Positions 1 to 6,618 of a stretch of DNA of 8,802 bases are shown here, one piece after another. Positions within the stretch are counted from its first letter, which is position 1, and every line of letters begins with the position of its first letter. The notes beneath the pieces are model-generated. The model searched no databases and was not told the DNA's origin. It worked only from the letters and a program-made list of their open reading frames with translations. Source of the DNA: JBEVOS01 sp964564595 (lineage in GTDB: Bacteria; Pseudomonadota; Alphaproteobacteria; Caulobacterales; Aquidulcibacteraceae); assembly GCA_964564595.1 (NCBI GenBank), contig CAZMCA010000142.1:1-8802 (forward strand), in the 5' to 3' direction. Both the position numbers and the translations under genes were made by a program.

Positions 1-1
1 G

Positions 2-709
2 AACGCGCTGACGTATCCCGCGCTGCTCCTAAGCGCTGGCGCCGCCGCCGTGGCGTTCATGATGACCGCTGTGGTGCCGCGCTTTGCCGACATGCTGCGC
101 AGCCAGGCTGCGGAGGCGGCCGGCGCTGCGGGAATTGTGCTCGGCTTGAGCGATGCGGTGCGCGCCTATGGCTGGGCAATGCTGGGCGCCGTTTTCCTTA
201 TTGCAGCTCTTGCGATCGGCGCTTGGCGCCAGCCGCAGACGCGCGGCGCCGTGCTGAGTGCGCTTGCCAGATTGCCGCTGGCGCGCGGCCTCGTATTGGC
301 GCGGGCGCGGGCGACGTGGGCGCGCATCATGGCTTTGGCGACGGGCGCAGGCGTTGGCGTGCTTGAAGCGGCCAATCTGGCGCGCGCGGCGGTCGCAAAC
401 GGCCCGCTTGATGAAGCGCTCGCGAAATCGGTCGCCGATCTCCGCGACGGGCGCGAGGTCGACGCTGCGTTTGCGCCGGCGTTGGCGCGTGCGGACCGAT
501 CCTTGCTTCGTGCGGGCCAGCGTGCTGGCGCGCTGCCGGAGATGTTCGCTGTGATCGCGGAACGGCATGAAGAGGATCTGCGCGATGCGCTGAAACGGCT
601 GACGGCTCTTGTCGAGCCAGCCGCGATCGCCATCGTTGCGCTGGCGATCGGCGCGGTCGTGCTCAGCTTGGTTACCGCGATGACCGGCCTTTACGATACG
701 ATCGGATAG
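2..709 (+). CDS. gspF: Type II secretion inner-membrane platform protein GspF, C-terminal part (5' end outside window)
   Basis: GspF is the polytopic inner-membrane platform protein of type II secretion; it contacts the GspE ATPase and helps assemble the pseudopilus. The frame is open from the first bases of the window, so the N-terminal part (roughly 40% of a usual ~400-residue GspF) is missing; 235 residues are visible. Seen here: a first hydrophobic segment starting NALTYPALLL (fragment residues about 5-25) followed by VVPRF, a typical GspF pattern; a second at about 55-75; then a soluble F domain (about 100-200) with the family-like motif AGQRAGALPEMF (about 171-182); then a last transmembrane segment after VEPAAIAIV (about 205-228). 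The stop is TAG at 707-709, and the prepilin peptidase starts 3 nt later, so the two are probably co-transcribed. A PilC or other type IV pilus F protein is the alternative; the adjacent GspI-like gene favours type II secretion. Confidence 0.88.
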   Translation, partial: NALTYPALLLSAGAAAVAFMMTAVVPRFADMLRSQAAEAAGAAGIVLGLSDAVRAYGWAMLGAVFLIAALAIGAWRQPQTRGAVLSALARLPLARGLVLARARATWARIMALATGAGVGVLEAANLARAAVANGPLDEALAKSVADLRDGREVDAAFAPALARADRSLLRAGQRAGALPEMFAVIAERHEEDLRDALKRLTALVEPAAIAIVALAIGAVVLSLVTAMTGLYDTIG

Positions 710-712
710 ACG

Positions 713-1318
713 ATGAGCCCCGCCGTAATCTGGTCCATTGCGCTTGGCATTCTCGCGGTTGCCACATTCGCCGCGTGGATCGTTCGCCGCGAATGCGGGA
801 CTGGCCAAGTGGGTGAGCGGGTGCTGCTCTATATGGCTGGCGCGCTCTGCGTGCTCGGGATTGCGCTGATCGTTGGCGCCGGGCCGTTGCATGCGGCCTC
901 GATCGCCGCGCTCGCGGTTCTCTGCGCCGCGATTGTTGAGACCGATGCGCGGCTGAATCTCATTCCCGACACGCTGGTTGCGCCAGTGGCCGCCATCGCG
1001 CTTGCGATGCCAAACGCCTTGCCGCTCACGGACAAGATTGTGAGCGCGTTGCTCTTGGGATTGCTCTTCCTCGCTGTGCGTCAGGCATATGAATATTGGC
1101 GCAAGGAAGAAGGACTCGGCCTAGGCGACGTAAAGCTGGCGATGGCGATGGGCGCCGTGCTTGGCGCCGAGCGCGCGCTGATCGCCGTGGCCGCGGCCGC
1201 TGCAATTACCGCTGGCTACGTCTTGTGGCGGATGCCGAGAGAGGACGGCGCGCCATTTGGAGTCGGGCTCGCGTCCGCCACGGCTGCGGCGGCGCTCGTC
1301 GGCGCAGCCTTGGCATGA
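713..1318 (+). CDS. Short prepilin peptidase, A24 aspartic peptidase family (GspO/PilD/CpaA-like)
   Basis: An inner-membrane aspartic peptidase that removes the leader peptide of type IV pilin-like proteins; the likely substrates are the pseudopilins of this type II secretion cluster, including the next gene. It has 201 residues and is nearly all hydrophobic helices. Both A24 signature regions are present: ETDARLNLIPD (residues 76-86, catalytic Asp78) and the GxGD motif GLGDVKL (136-142, catalytic Asp139). An APFGVGL stretch near the C-terminus matches the usual end of the peptidase domain. Full-length GspO/PilD proteins are about 260-290 residues and carry an N-terminal methyltransferase domain with paired Cys motifs. 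That domain is absent, so this is a peptidase-only form like the CpaA/TadV type, probably without N-methylation activity. The start is 3 nt after the gspF stop and the stop overlaps the next ATG (ATGA). A GspO symbol is plausible, but the short form makes it uncertain. Confidence 0.88.
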   Translation: MSPAVIWSIALGILAVATFAAWIVRRECGTGQVGERVLLYMAGALCVLGIALIVGAGPLHAASIAALAVLCAAIVETDARLNLIPDTLVAPVAAIALAMPNALPLTDKIVSALLLGLLFLAVRQAYEYWRKEEGLGLGDVKLAMAMGAVLGAERALIAVAAAAAITAGYVLWRMPREDGAPFGVGLASATAAAALVGAALA

Positions 1319-3123
1319 TCGGGCGTGATGGCGAGCGCGGGCTGAGCGCGATCGAAGCGCTGATCGCCATCGCCATTCTCGGCGTCGTGCTTTTGCCGCT
1401 CCTCGACCTCCAGACTCAGGTCGTGCGCGAAGAAAGTCGCGCCAACGCGTTGACGCGCGAACTCACCGCAACCCGGAACGCCCTTGTACTCCTCGAGGAC
1501 GTCAATCCCATGCTCGAGCCGGCGGGCGTCCGCGCCCTTGGTGAAGGCGTCACGCTCAACTGGACAAGCACGCCGCTCTCCCGCGTCGTGCGCAGCGTCG
1601 GCATGGATAGCGCTGACGGTCCCTTCGATGTCGCGCTCTACCGGCTCGATATTGTCGTCGCTGACGAAGCTGCGCGCCCCGTCGCCTTCAGCGTGGAGCA
1701 TGTCGGTTGGCGCCGGCGCGATCACGCCGAGTGAGGCCATCTGCAACGCTGCGGGCGCCTCGATCGTGCGCGCGGCGGCGAAACGGATCGGCAGGGCCTC
1801 TGTGCGTGTTTCGGCCGGCTGAGCGGGCGCCGCCGCTGCGCTCTCTTGCGTCATGGCGATGAGACGGCCGATCGCAGCGGCGAGGTCGCGCTCGGAGACC
1901 ATCGCGCCGCGCTCGGCGCGGGCGAGATCGGAACGCGCGGAGAGCAGCTCCTGCTCCTGGTTCAGCACGTCGATCGTGGTGCGCTGACCGAAATCCTGCT
2001 CGCGGCGGATGCCGCGCCGCGCAAGCTCTGCGGCTTCCACGCGCGCGCGTTGCGAATCGAGCCGTGCCCGCGCCGCGTTGAGATCGGACCACGCGACGAT
2101 CACGGATTCGCGCGCGCGGCGCTGCGTTTCGGCAAGGTCATAGTTGGCGGCTTGCCGGAGGGCGCGCTGCTGGCGTGAGCGGGCGCGGATCGCGCCGCCG
2201 TTGAAAAGCGGCACCGACACGCGGAGCGAGGCGCTGTTCTCATCGTCGTTCTCCCGGCCTGGCCGGTCGATTACGCCGAATTCGGAGTTGGTCGTGTCGA
2301 TGGTGATCCGAGGCCGGCCCTGTGCGCCAGCGAGATCGACGGATGCTTCGGACGTTTGCACGTCTGCGAGCGCCGCGACGACGCGAGGATTTTCGCGGCC
2401 GGCGAGCTCAATCGCGGATTCAAGATCGCTCGGCAGGCCGAGCAGCGGGCCTGGCGCTTCCAGTCCGCTCGGGGGATGCCCGACGAGGCGCTGATACGCT
2501 TCGCTGGCCGCGACGAGACGCGCGTTGGCCTGCGAAAGTTCGGCGCGCGATTGCGCGACGCGCGCGCGCGCCTGGGCAAGGTCGGTTTGCGTAAGGAATC
2601 CGCGATCGACGTTGGCCGTGACAAAGCGCAACTGTTCTTCGAGGTTTTCGACGCCTTCCGTTTGCGCCGCGAGAATCGCTTGCGCTTCGCGCACATCGCC
2701 GTACGTGCGTGTCACCTCAAGGGCGATGGTCTCGGCCGCGTTTTGATAGAGCGCGACGGCCGAGGCGATGCGCCCGCGGGCTTGCCGCGTCGAAGCCAGG
2801 ATGCGCCCAGAGCCGAACAGCAGCGTCGAGGTGCGTACGGATGCGATCCAGTATTCGGATTGCTCGCGCACGTTTGGCGAGAATGTCGGCTCGCTACGGT
2901 TGATTGTGTTGGCGCTGGCGTCCGCGTTGATCTGCGGGAGCGCCTCGGCCCAAGCCAGCGGCAAGGCTTCGCGAACCGCTGCAAGGCGCGAGCGTTCCCC
3001 GCCAAGCGCCGGGCTTGATGCAAGCGCTGAGGAGATCGCCTCGGGCAGCGTTTCTGCGCTGGCGGGCGCGCCGCACAGCAGCGCGATGGCAGCGGCGGCG
3101 TAAGCGAGGCGGCGGCGGCGCAT
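1216..3123 (-). CDS. tolC: TolC-family outer-membrane channel of a type I secretion system, with antisense C-terminal read-through
   Basis: Third gene of the exporter operon: the trimeric outer-membrane channel that completes the type I secretion conduit. The start is ATG 3123-3121, one base after the adaptor stop (TAAGATG), and gives a clear signal peptide (MRRRR, hydrophobic AAAAIALL, cleavage after GAPASA at about residue 23). A start 16 codons upstream is possible but would overlap the adaptor gene. Two outer-membrane efflux repeats follow, about residues 24-215 and 233-423, with typical pieces NPRVVAALADV, SVPLFNGG and DVLNQEQELLSARSDLARAERG. The family domain ends at about residue 423 (AAIGRLIA), after a length normal for TolC proteins. 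The frame then has an Ala/Pro-rich stretch and no stop until TAG at 1218-1216. Residues from about 464 to 635 are therefore exactly antisense to the pseudopilin gene and the end of the peptidase gene, and do not look like a known domain. The core assignment is firm; the true C-terminus is uncertain (real overlap, frameshift or sequence error). Confidence 0.85.
   Translation of the reverse strand: MRRRRLAYAAAAIALLCGAPASAETLPEAISSALASSPALGGERSRLAAVREALPLAWAEALPQINADASANTINRSEPTFSPNVREQSEYWIASVRTSTLLFGSGRILASTRQARGRIASAVALYQNAAETIALEVTRTYGDVREAQAILAAQTEGVENLEEQLRFVTANVDRGFLTQTDLAQARARVAQSRAELSQANARLVAASEAYQRLVGHPPSGLEAPGPLLGLPSDLESAIELAGRENPRVVAALADVQTSEASVDLAGAQGRPRITIDTTNSEFGVIDRPGRENDDENSASLRVSVPLFNGGAIRARSRQQRALRQAANYDLAETQRRARESVIVAWSDLNAARARLDSQRARVEAAELARRGIRREQDFGQRTTIDVLNQEQELLSARSDLARAERGAMVSERDLAAAIGRLIAMTQESAAAAPAQPAETRTEALPIRFAAARTIEAPAALQMASLGVIAPAPTDMLHAEGDGARSFVSDDNIEPVERDIEGTVSAIHADAAHDAGERRACPVERDAFTKGADARRLEHGIDVLEEYKGVPGCGEFARQRVGATFFAHDLSLEVEERQKHDAENGDGDQRFDRAQPALAITPDHAKAAPTSAAAAVADASPTPNGAPSSLGIRHKT
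1315..1734 (+). CDS. gspI: GspI-like minor pseudopilin with type III prepilin signal
   Basis: A 139-residue type IV pilin-like protein, best matched to type II secretion minor pseudopilins of the GspI type, which form part of the pseudopilus tip. I chose ATG 1315 because it overlaps the peptidase stop as ATGA and puts a short charged leader directly before the pilin motif; the frame is open further upstream, but that part reads as a shadow of the peptidase gene. The leader is MIGRDGERG, with predicted cleavage after Gly9. The mature protein starts LSAIEALIAIAILG, with the invariant Glu at +5 (residue 14) and a hydrophobic helix to about residue 31. The EALIAIAILG pattern resembles GspI (EVLVALAIF) more than GspG or GspH. 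The C-terminal half ends in a predicted strand-rich part (ALYRLDIVV, FSVEHVGW). The entire gene lies antisense to the 3' extension of the tolC-like frame. GspI by name is an inference from the N-terminus and length; GspJ or GspH remain possible. Confidence 0.8.
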   Translation: MIGRDGERGLSAIEALIAIAILGVVLLPLLDLQTQVVREESRANALTRELTATRNALVLLEDVNPMLEPAGVRALGEGVTLNWTSTPLSRVVRSVGMDSADGPFDVALYRLDIVVADEAARPVAFSVEHVGWRRRDHAE

Positions 3124-3124
3124 C

Positions 3125-4471
3125 TTAGTTCTCACGGAACGAGCGCCAGACCGACTGGCTGAGCGGCTCAAGGAGGTATTGCAGCGCGGTGCGCTTGCGC
3201 AGCGGGATGACGACCTCGACCGGCAGGCCCGGCGTCAGCGGCAGTTGCTCCACGTTTGCGGCGCGCGCGAGTCGGCGCAGTTCATCCTGCTCAACGCGCA
3301 CTTCGGCTTTGAAATAGTGCTGGCCGGTGCGCTGATCTTCGAAGCGGTCAGCCGAGATGCGTGCGATGCGGCCATGCGCGAACGGCATCTGGCGGCCTTC
3401 GAACGCGGCGAAGCGCACGTTGGTGACCTGGCCAGGCGAGACGTTGTCGGCGTCCATCGGGCGCACTTGCACTTCCATGATCATGTTTTGCTCGTCCGGG
3501 ACGAGCTCGAGGATGCGTTCGCCCGGGCCAACGACGGCGCCTGCGTTGAAGAAGGCTAGCCCAACAACCACGCCGTCCGACAGCGCTCGCACTCGTGTGC
3601 GCTCAAGCTGTACCCGTGCGGCCTGTAGCTCAGGGAGCACTTCCGCCAGGCGGGATTCGGTTAGGCGAAGTTCTTCCGCGACGGCGCGGGCGCGGTCTTC
3701 GCGCAGCGACAGCGATTGCAGGCGCGCTTCGCCGATGGCTTCTTGCGATTGCGCGATGAGGCCGTTCAGTTCAGCGCGGCGCCCAACCAGTTCGGCGGAC
3801 GTCCGCTCGACGGCGCGCACGCGCGTTGGCGCCGCGAAGCCTTCTTGTTGGAGCGCGCGCAGCCCCTCGAGCTCTTCGTTGACGAGGCCCGATTGTGCGT
3901 CGATCGAGGTGATCTGCTCTTGGAAGCCCGTGATCCGCGCCGAAGTCTGGCGTTCACGCTGTGAGAGCACGGACACCTGGGCGTCGAGCGCTTGCGCGCG
4001 CGTCGCCAGTTCCGCTTGCTGGCGCGTGAACACGGCCGCGGCGAACTCGGCGTGCTCTTCGGGCATGTTCGCCCAGGCCGCTGGTCGCTCCATCGTGGTG
4101 CGGCCAAGGCTCTCGGCCAGCAGGCGCGACTGCGATGCTTCCAGTTCGATGGCTTGCCCGGCGAGCGCCCGTTCGCGCGCCGCAAGTTCGACGGCGGAGA
4201 GTTCAACGAGAATCTGGCCACGCTGCACGCGGTCGCCTTCACGCACGGCGATGCGGGAGATCACGCCGCCATCACGGTGCTGCACGACTTGGCGATTGCC
4301 GGCGACTTTGACTTCGCCGGTTGCGACAACGCCAGCATCGAGCGGCGCGCATGCGGCCCAAAGGCCGAACACGCCGAAGAACATCACGAGCATGGCGAGG
4401 CCAGCTTTGCCCTCGCGCCAGGGGCCATCGTCACGGCGCGGGGTGCTTTCGTTGGCGGGCGCGTCGGTCAT
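3125..4471 (-). CDS. HlyD-family type I secretion periplasmic adaptor (membrane fusion protein)
   Basis: The adaptor that links the inner-membrane ABC exporter to the TolC-like channel. It has 448 residues, normal for PrtE/HlyD-type adaptors. A short cytosolic N-terminus is followed by one transmembrane helix (about 23-45), then the first half of a lipoyl-like domain (VVQHRDGGVISRIAVREGD, about 62-80), a long alpha-helical coiled-coil hairpin rich in Glu, Gln, Arg and Ala (about 95-290), the second lipoyl half (about 293-325, GERILELVPD) and a beta-barrel region. The C-terminal end PLTPGLPVEVVIPLRKRTAL followed by a YLLEPL motif is the classic end of type I secretion adaptors and separates it from RND-type adaptors. 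The ATG overlaps the ABC exporter stop by 4 nt (ATGA, 4471-4468), and the tolC-like gene starts 1 nt after the TAA. This implies translational coupling in the order ABC, adaptor, channel. Confidence 0.95.
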   Translation of the reverse strand: MTDAPANESTPRRDDGPWREGKAGLAMLVMFFGVFGLWAACAPLDAGVVATGEVKVAGNRQVVQHRDGGVISRIAVREGDRVQRGQILVELSAVELAARERALAGQAIELEASQSRLLAESLGRTTMERPAAWANMPEEHAEFAAAVFTRQQAELATRAQALDAQVSVLSQRERQTSARITGFQEQITSIDAQSGLVNEELEGLRALQQEGFAAPTRVRAVERTSAELVGRRAELNGLIAQSQEAIGEARLQSLSLREDRARAVAEELRLTESRLAEVLPELQAARVQLERTRVRALSDGVVVGLAFFNAGAVVGPGERILELVPDEQNMIMEVQVRPMDADNVSPGQVTNVRFAAFEGRQMPFAHGRIARISADRFEDQRTGQHYFKAEVRVEQDELRRLARAANVEQLPLTPGLPVEVVIPLRKRTALQYLLEPLSQSVWRSFREN

Positions 4472-6360
4472 TGCGGTTTGCTCAGGCTAACGGGGGCGGG
4501 TGCGCGGCGGCGCTGACCGGTGAGTTTGGCCATGACCTCTTCGCGAGGGCCGTACTCGGCAAGGCGGCCTTCGTTCAGAACGATCAACTTGTCGCAAACG
4601 TTGATGACGCCAGCGCGGTGCGCGACGATGAAGCATGTGGCGCCGCGCGCGCGCGCGCCCTCCAGCGCTTTCACGAGCGCGAGCTCGCCATCGCTATCGA
4701 GGTGCGAGTTCGGCTCATCGAGCACGATCACTTTCGGCTCGCCGTAGAACGCGCGGGCGAGGGCGATGCGCTGGGCCTGGCCGGGCGATACGCCGGCGCC
4801 GCCAAGGCCAAGCGGCGTTTCGTAGGCGCTTGGCAGTGTCACGATCAGTTCGTGCGCGCCTGCGCGCTGGGCGGCTTCGACGACCGCGGGGCCAACGCTC
4901 TCCATCGGCGCGCCGTCTTGGCGCGCGAAGGTGGAGATGTTTTCAGAGACCGTTCCGTCGAACAGCTCGATGCGTTGCGGCAGGTAGCCGATGTGCTGCG
5001 CGAGCGCGGCGTGATCCCAATCGGCGTAGCGTGCGCCATCGATGCGTACGGCGCCATGAACCGACGGCGTTGCGTTGGCGAGCACGCGCGCAAGCGAGGT
5101 CTTGCCCGCGCCGCTCGGCCCGATGATCCCGATGATCTCGCCCGGGCCAGCCGCAAATGAGACGCCCTGCACAACAACCCGGCCGCCAGGCGCCGCCGCG
5201 GCGACACCTTCGGCGGTGATGCGCCCCTGCGGTTCCGGAAGCGGCGTGCGCGCCATGTCAGGCTTGGCGCGCGCAAGCACGGTGCGCAGCTGCTGGAACG
5301 CGGCGTATGCAAGCCCAAGTTGGCGCCAGCCGGCGACGACCTGCTCCACTGGCGCAAAGGCGCGCGCCGTGAGGATCGAGGCGGCGATGATGGCGCCCGG
5401 CGAAATCTCACGCTGAACCGCGAGGAAGCAGCCGAGGCCAAGCGCGGCCGATTGCAAGCCCATGCGGAACGCTTTGGTGGCGGCCGAGTAGCCGGCGTTG
5501 TCGAACGCCGTTTCGGTTTGTGCGTCCACCAGCTCTTCTCGCGCCTGCAGCCGCTTGCGCAGCAGTACGCCATCGGCGCCGAGCGCATGGATGGTGTCGG
5601 CCGATTGGAGGTCGCTATCGTGCGCGCCGTAGAACGCGGGCGCCTTGGCCGAGAGCGTTTGCAGCCCACGGCGGGCGGCGCGCTCATTGATCAAGGCGAG
5701 CCCGAAAATCATCACGGCGCCCGCAAGCGCGAGCATGCCGATCCAGAAATGAATTACAAAGCAGATGAAAATGAAGAGCGGCGTCCACGGGATATCGAGG
5801 AGTCCCGTCATCGCCTGGCTTGAGATGCCGTTGCGGAGGGTGTCGATCTCGCGAATGCCCGCGACTTGGCCCGGCGCGCCGTTGCGCTTGGCGCGGAGCG
5901 CTTCGAGCATGATCGGGCTCGCGGCAAGCCGCTCGACCCGGAGCGACATGCGCGCCAGGAGGCGCGTCCGCAGCGCATCCAGCCCGGCCATGACTACGAG
6001 GCTGACGATGAGCACGACGCTCAGCAGGGCCAGCGTGAGGATCCCGCCCGTGGGCAGCACCCGGTCATAGACCTGCATCATGTAGAGCGAGGGCGCGAGG
6101 TAGAGGAGGTTAATCCCCGCGCTGAAGGCCACGATTAGCCAGAGGTGCGTGCGCACGCCCGTCCAGGCCGCCTGCATCAGTTCCGAGGCGCTGACGGCGC
6201 TGGCGATCTCGCGCGCCGTATCGACCTGGCGGCGCACATAGGTCTCGGCCGCCTTATATGCAGCGTTGTCTTGCACAGCGGCTTTCGCCGCGCCGTACCA
6301 CGCGCGCGGCAGCGCACGCACACGCGCCGTCCATCGCGGCATTTCGGCTTCAGTTTCCAT
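4468..6360 (-). CDS. prtD: Type I secretion ABC exporter, PrtD type (permease fused to ATPase)
   Basis: The inner-membrane ATP-driven exporter of the type I system; it probably recognises the C-terminus of the nearby RTX protein. I chose ATG 6360-6358 (630 residues); the frame continues upstream but reads as low-complexity shadow, and a GGGG lies about 9 nt before this ATG. Residues 1-70 form an Ala/Arg-rich N-terminal extension. The membrane domain starts with INLLYLAPSLYMMQVYDRVL (83-102, a hallmark of PrtD-type exporters) and ends near 350. The ATPase domain shows Walker A GPSGAGKT (414-421), Q-loop YLPQ (Gln462), signature VSPGQ (524-528) in place of LSGGQ, Walker B VIVLDE with DEPNSHLD (544-555, typical of this family) and His581. 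There is no C39 peptidase domain, so a leader-peptidase bacteriocin exporter is excluded. It is the first gene of the operon; its stop overlaps the adaptor start. The symbol is by family, not by orthology to a tested system. Confidence 0.93.
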   Translation of the reverse strand: METEAEMPRWTARVRALPRAWYGAAKAAVQDNAAYKAAETYVRRQVDTAREIASAVSASELMQAAWTGVRTHLWLIVAFSAGINLLYLAPSLYMMQVYDRVLPTGGILTLALLSVVLIVSLVVMAGLDALRTRLLARMSLRVERLAASPIMLEALRAKRNGAPGQVAGIREIDTLRNGISSQAMTGLLDIPWTPLFIFICFVIHFWIGMLALAGAVMIFGLALINERAARRGLQTLSAKAPAFYGAHDSDLQSADTIHALGADGVLLRKRLQAREELVDAQTETAFDNAGYSAATKAFRMGLQSAALGLGCFLAVQREISPGAIIAASILTARAFAPVEQVVAGWRQLGLAYAAFQQLRTVLARAKPDMARTPLPEPQGRITAEGVAAAAPGGRVVVQGVSFAAGPGEIIGIIGPSGAGKTSLARVLANATPSVHGAVRIDGARYADWDHAALAQHIGYLPQRIELFDGTVSENISTFARQDGAPMESVGPAVVEAAQRAGAHELIVTLPSAYETPLGLGGAGVSPGQAQRIALARAFYGEPKVIVLDEPNSHLDSDGELALVKALEGARARGATCFIVAHRAGVINVCDKLIVLNEGRLAEYGPREEVMAKLTGQRRRAPAPVSLSKPQ

Positions 6361-6402
6361 TAGCGGCCCCGCATGCCGGACAACGATCCGAGCGTGCGAA
6401 GG

Positions 6403-6415
6403 AATACGCCGTATT
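6403..6415. promoter_or_regulatory. Operator-like palindrome AATACG-C-CGTATT
   Basis: A perfect 6-bp inverted repeat around one central base (AATACGCCGTATT), ending 43 nt upstream of the exporter ATG. It is one of the more AT-rich spots in a very GC-rich region. Its symmetry, size and position suit a binding site for a dimeric repressor or activator of the exporter operon. Function is inference; no regulator gene is visible in the window. Confidence 0.4.
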
Positions 6416-6459
6416 GCGACATTGCCGGAGGCGTTGCGCGCGGCAGGCGAACCGCTTTT

Positions 6460-6475
6460 CACGGCTCGCGCCGTG
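6460..6475. repeat. Inverted repeat CACGGC-tcgc-GCCGTG
   Basis: A perfect 6-bp inverted repeat with a 4-nt loop, located 100-115 nt upstream of the exporter start. It could be a protein-binding site or a short RNA hairpin in a 5' leader. In GC-rich DNA such repeats also arise by chance. No T-tract follows it on either strand (on the plus strand CTTTTC comes before it), so it is not called a terminator. Confidence 0.3.
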
Positions 6476-6541
6476 CGCCTCTCAGTAACGAAACCCAGCC
6501 GCTGGAACTGTCGTTTACGCTTCGTGTCCGCGTGGAATTCT

Positions 6542-6564
6542 TCCCGCCCGCGGTGTTGGCGGGA
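6542..6564. repeat. Inverted repeat TCCCGCC-(9 nt)-GGCGGGA
   Basis: A perfect 7-bp inverted repeat with a 9-nt loop, lying 55-77 nt upstream of the small membrane protein start. Its place fits an operator or a 5' leader hairpin for that gene. It has no adjoining T-run. Function is unknown. Confidence 0.3.
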
Positions 6565-6608
6565 GCGGTTGCGCTGCGCCTCCGCTACACGAATGCGCCC
6601 ACAAAAAT

Positions 6609-6614
6609 GGGGAG
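6609..6614 (+). promoter_or_regulatory. Ribosome binding site GGGGAG for the small membrane protein
   Basis: GGGGAG lies 4 nt before the ATG at 6619. It is one of the clearest Shine-Dalgarno-like sites I noticed in the window and decides the start of the downstream gene against the longer in-frame start at 6373. Confidence 0.6.
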
Positions 6615-6618
6615 CGCA

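Larger units (their letters stand above)
6361..6618. promoter_or_regulatory. Divergent intergenic control region between the exporter operon and the small membrane protein
   Basis: This 258-nt stretch has no convincing gene and must hold the start signals for both the minus-strand exporter operon and the plus-strand small gene. Frames that cross it have compositions unlike the neighbouring genes. It contains three short perfect inverted repeats, listed separately, and a few AT-richer patches (near 6403-6415, 6455-6460 and 6508-6515) within GC-rich DNA. I could not find a -35/-10 pair with acceptable spacing for either direction, so no promoter is called. Confidence 0.55.

Noticed and set aside
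29..892. 287-codon minus-strand open frame opposite gspF
   Set aside because: Arg/His/Gln-rich shadow; the plus strand gives a clear GspF C-terminus with membrane helices.
1096..1314. Upstream extension of the gspI-like frame
   Set aside because: The added residues are an Arg-rich out-of-frame reading of the peptidase gene; the ATG at 1315 places a proper prepilin leader.
3124..3171. TolC start 16 codons upstream of 3123
   Set aside because: It would overlap the adaptor gene and bury the signal peptide behind an Arg/Ser-rich stretch.
3357..4490. 377-codon plus-strand open frame opposite the adaptor gene
   Set aside because: Ser/Arg/Ala-rich composition with no domain; the opposite strand encodes a complete HlyD-family adaptor.
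4321..5160. 279-codon plus-strand open frame across the adaptor/exporter junction
   Set aside because: It is antisense to the ABC ATPase domain, whose Walker and signature motifs are clear.
6556..6597. Possible sigma-70 promoter before the small gene (TTGCGC and TACACG)
   Set aside because: The two hexamers are only 11 nt apart and no better-spaced pair was found.
6373..6618. Longer form of the small membrane protein starting at 6373
   Set aside because: The added residues have no coding character and cross the inverted repeats; GGGGAG before ATG 6619 supports the short form.
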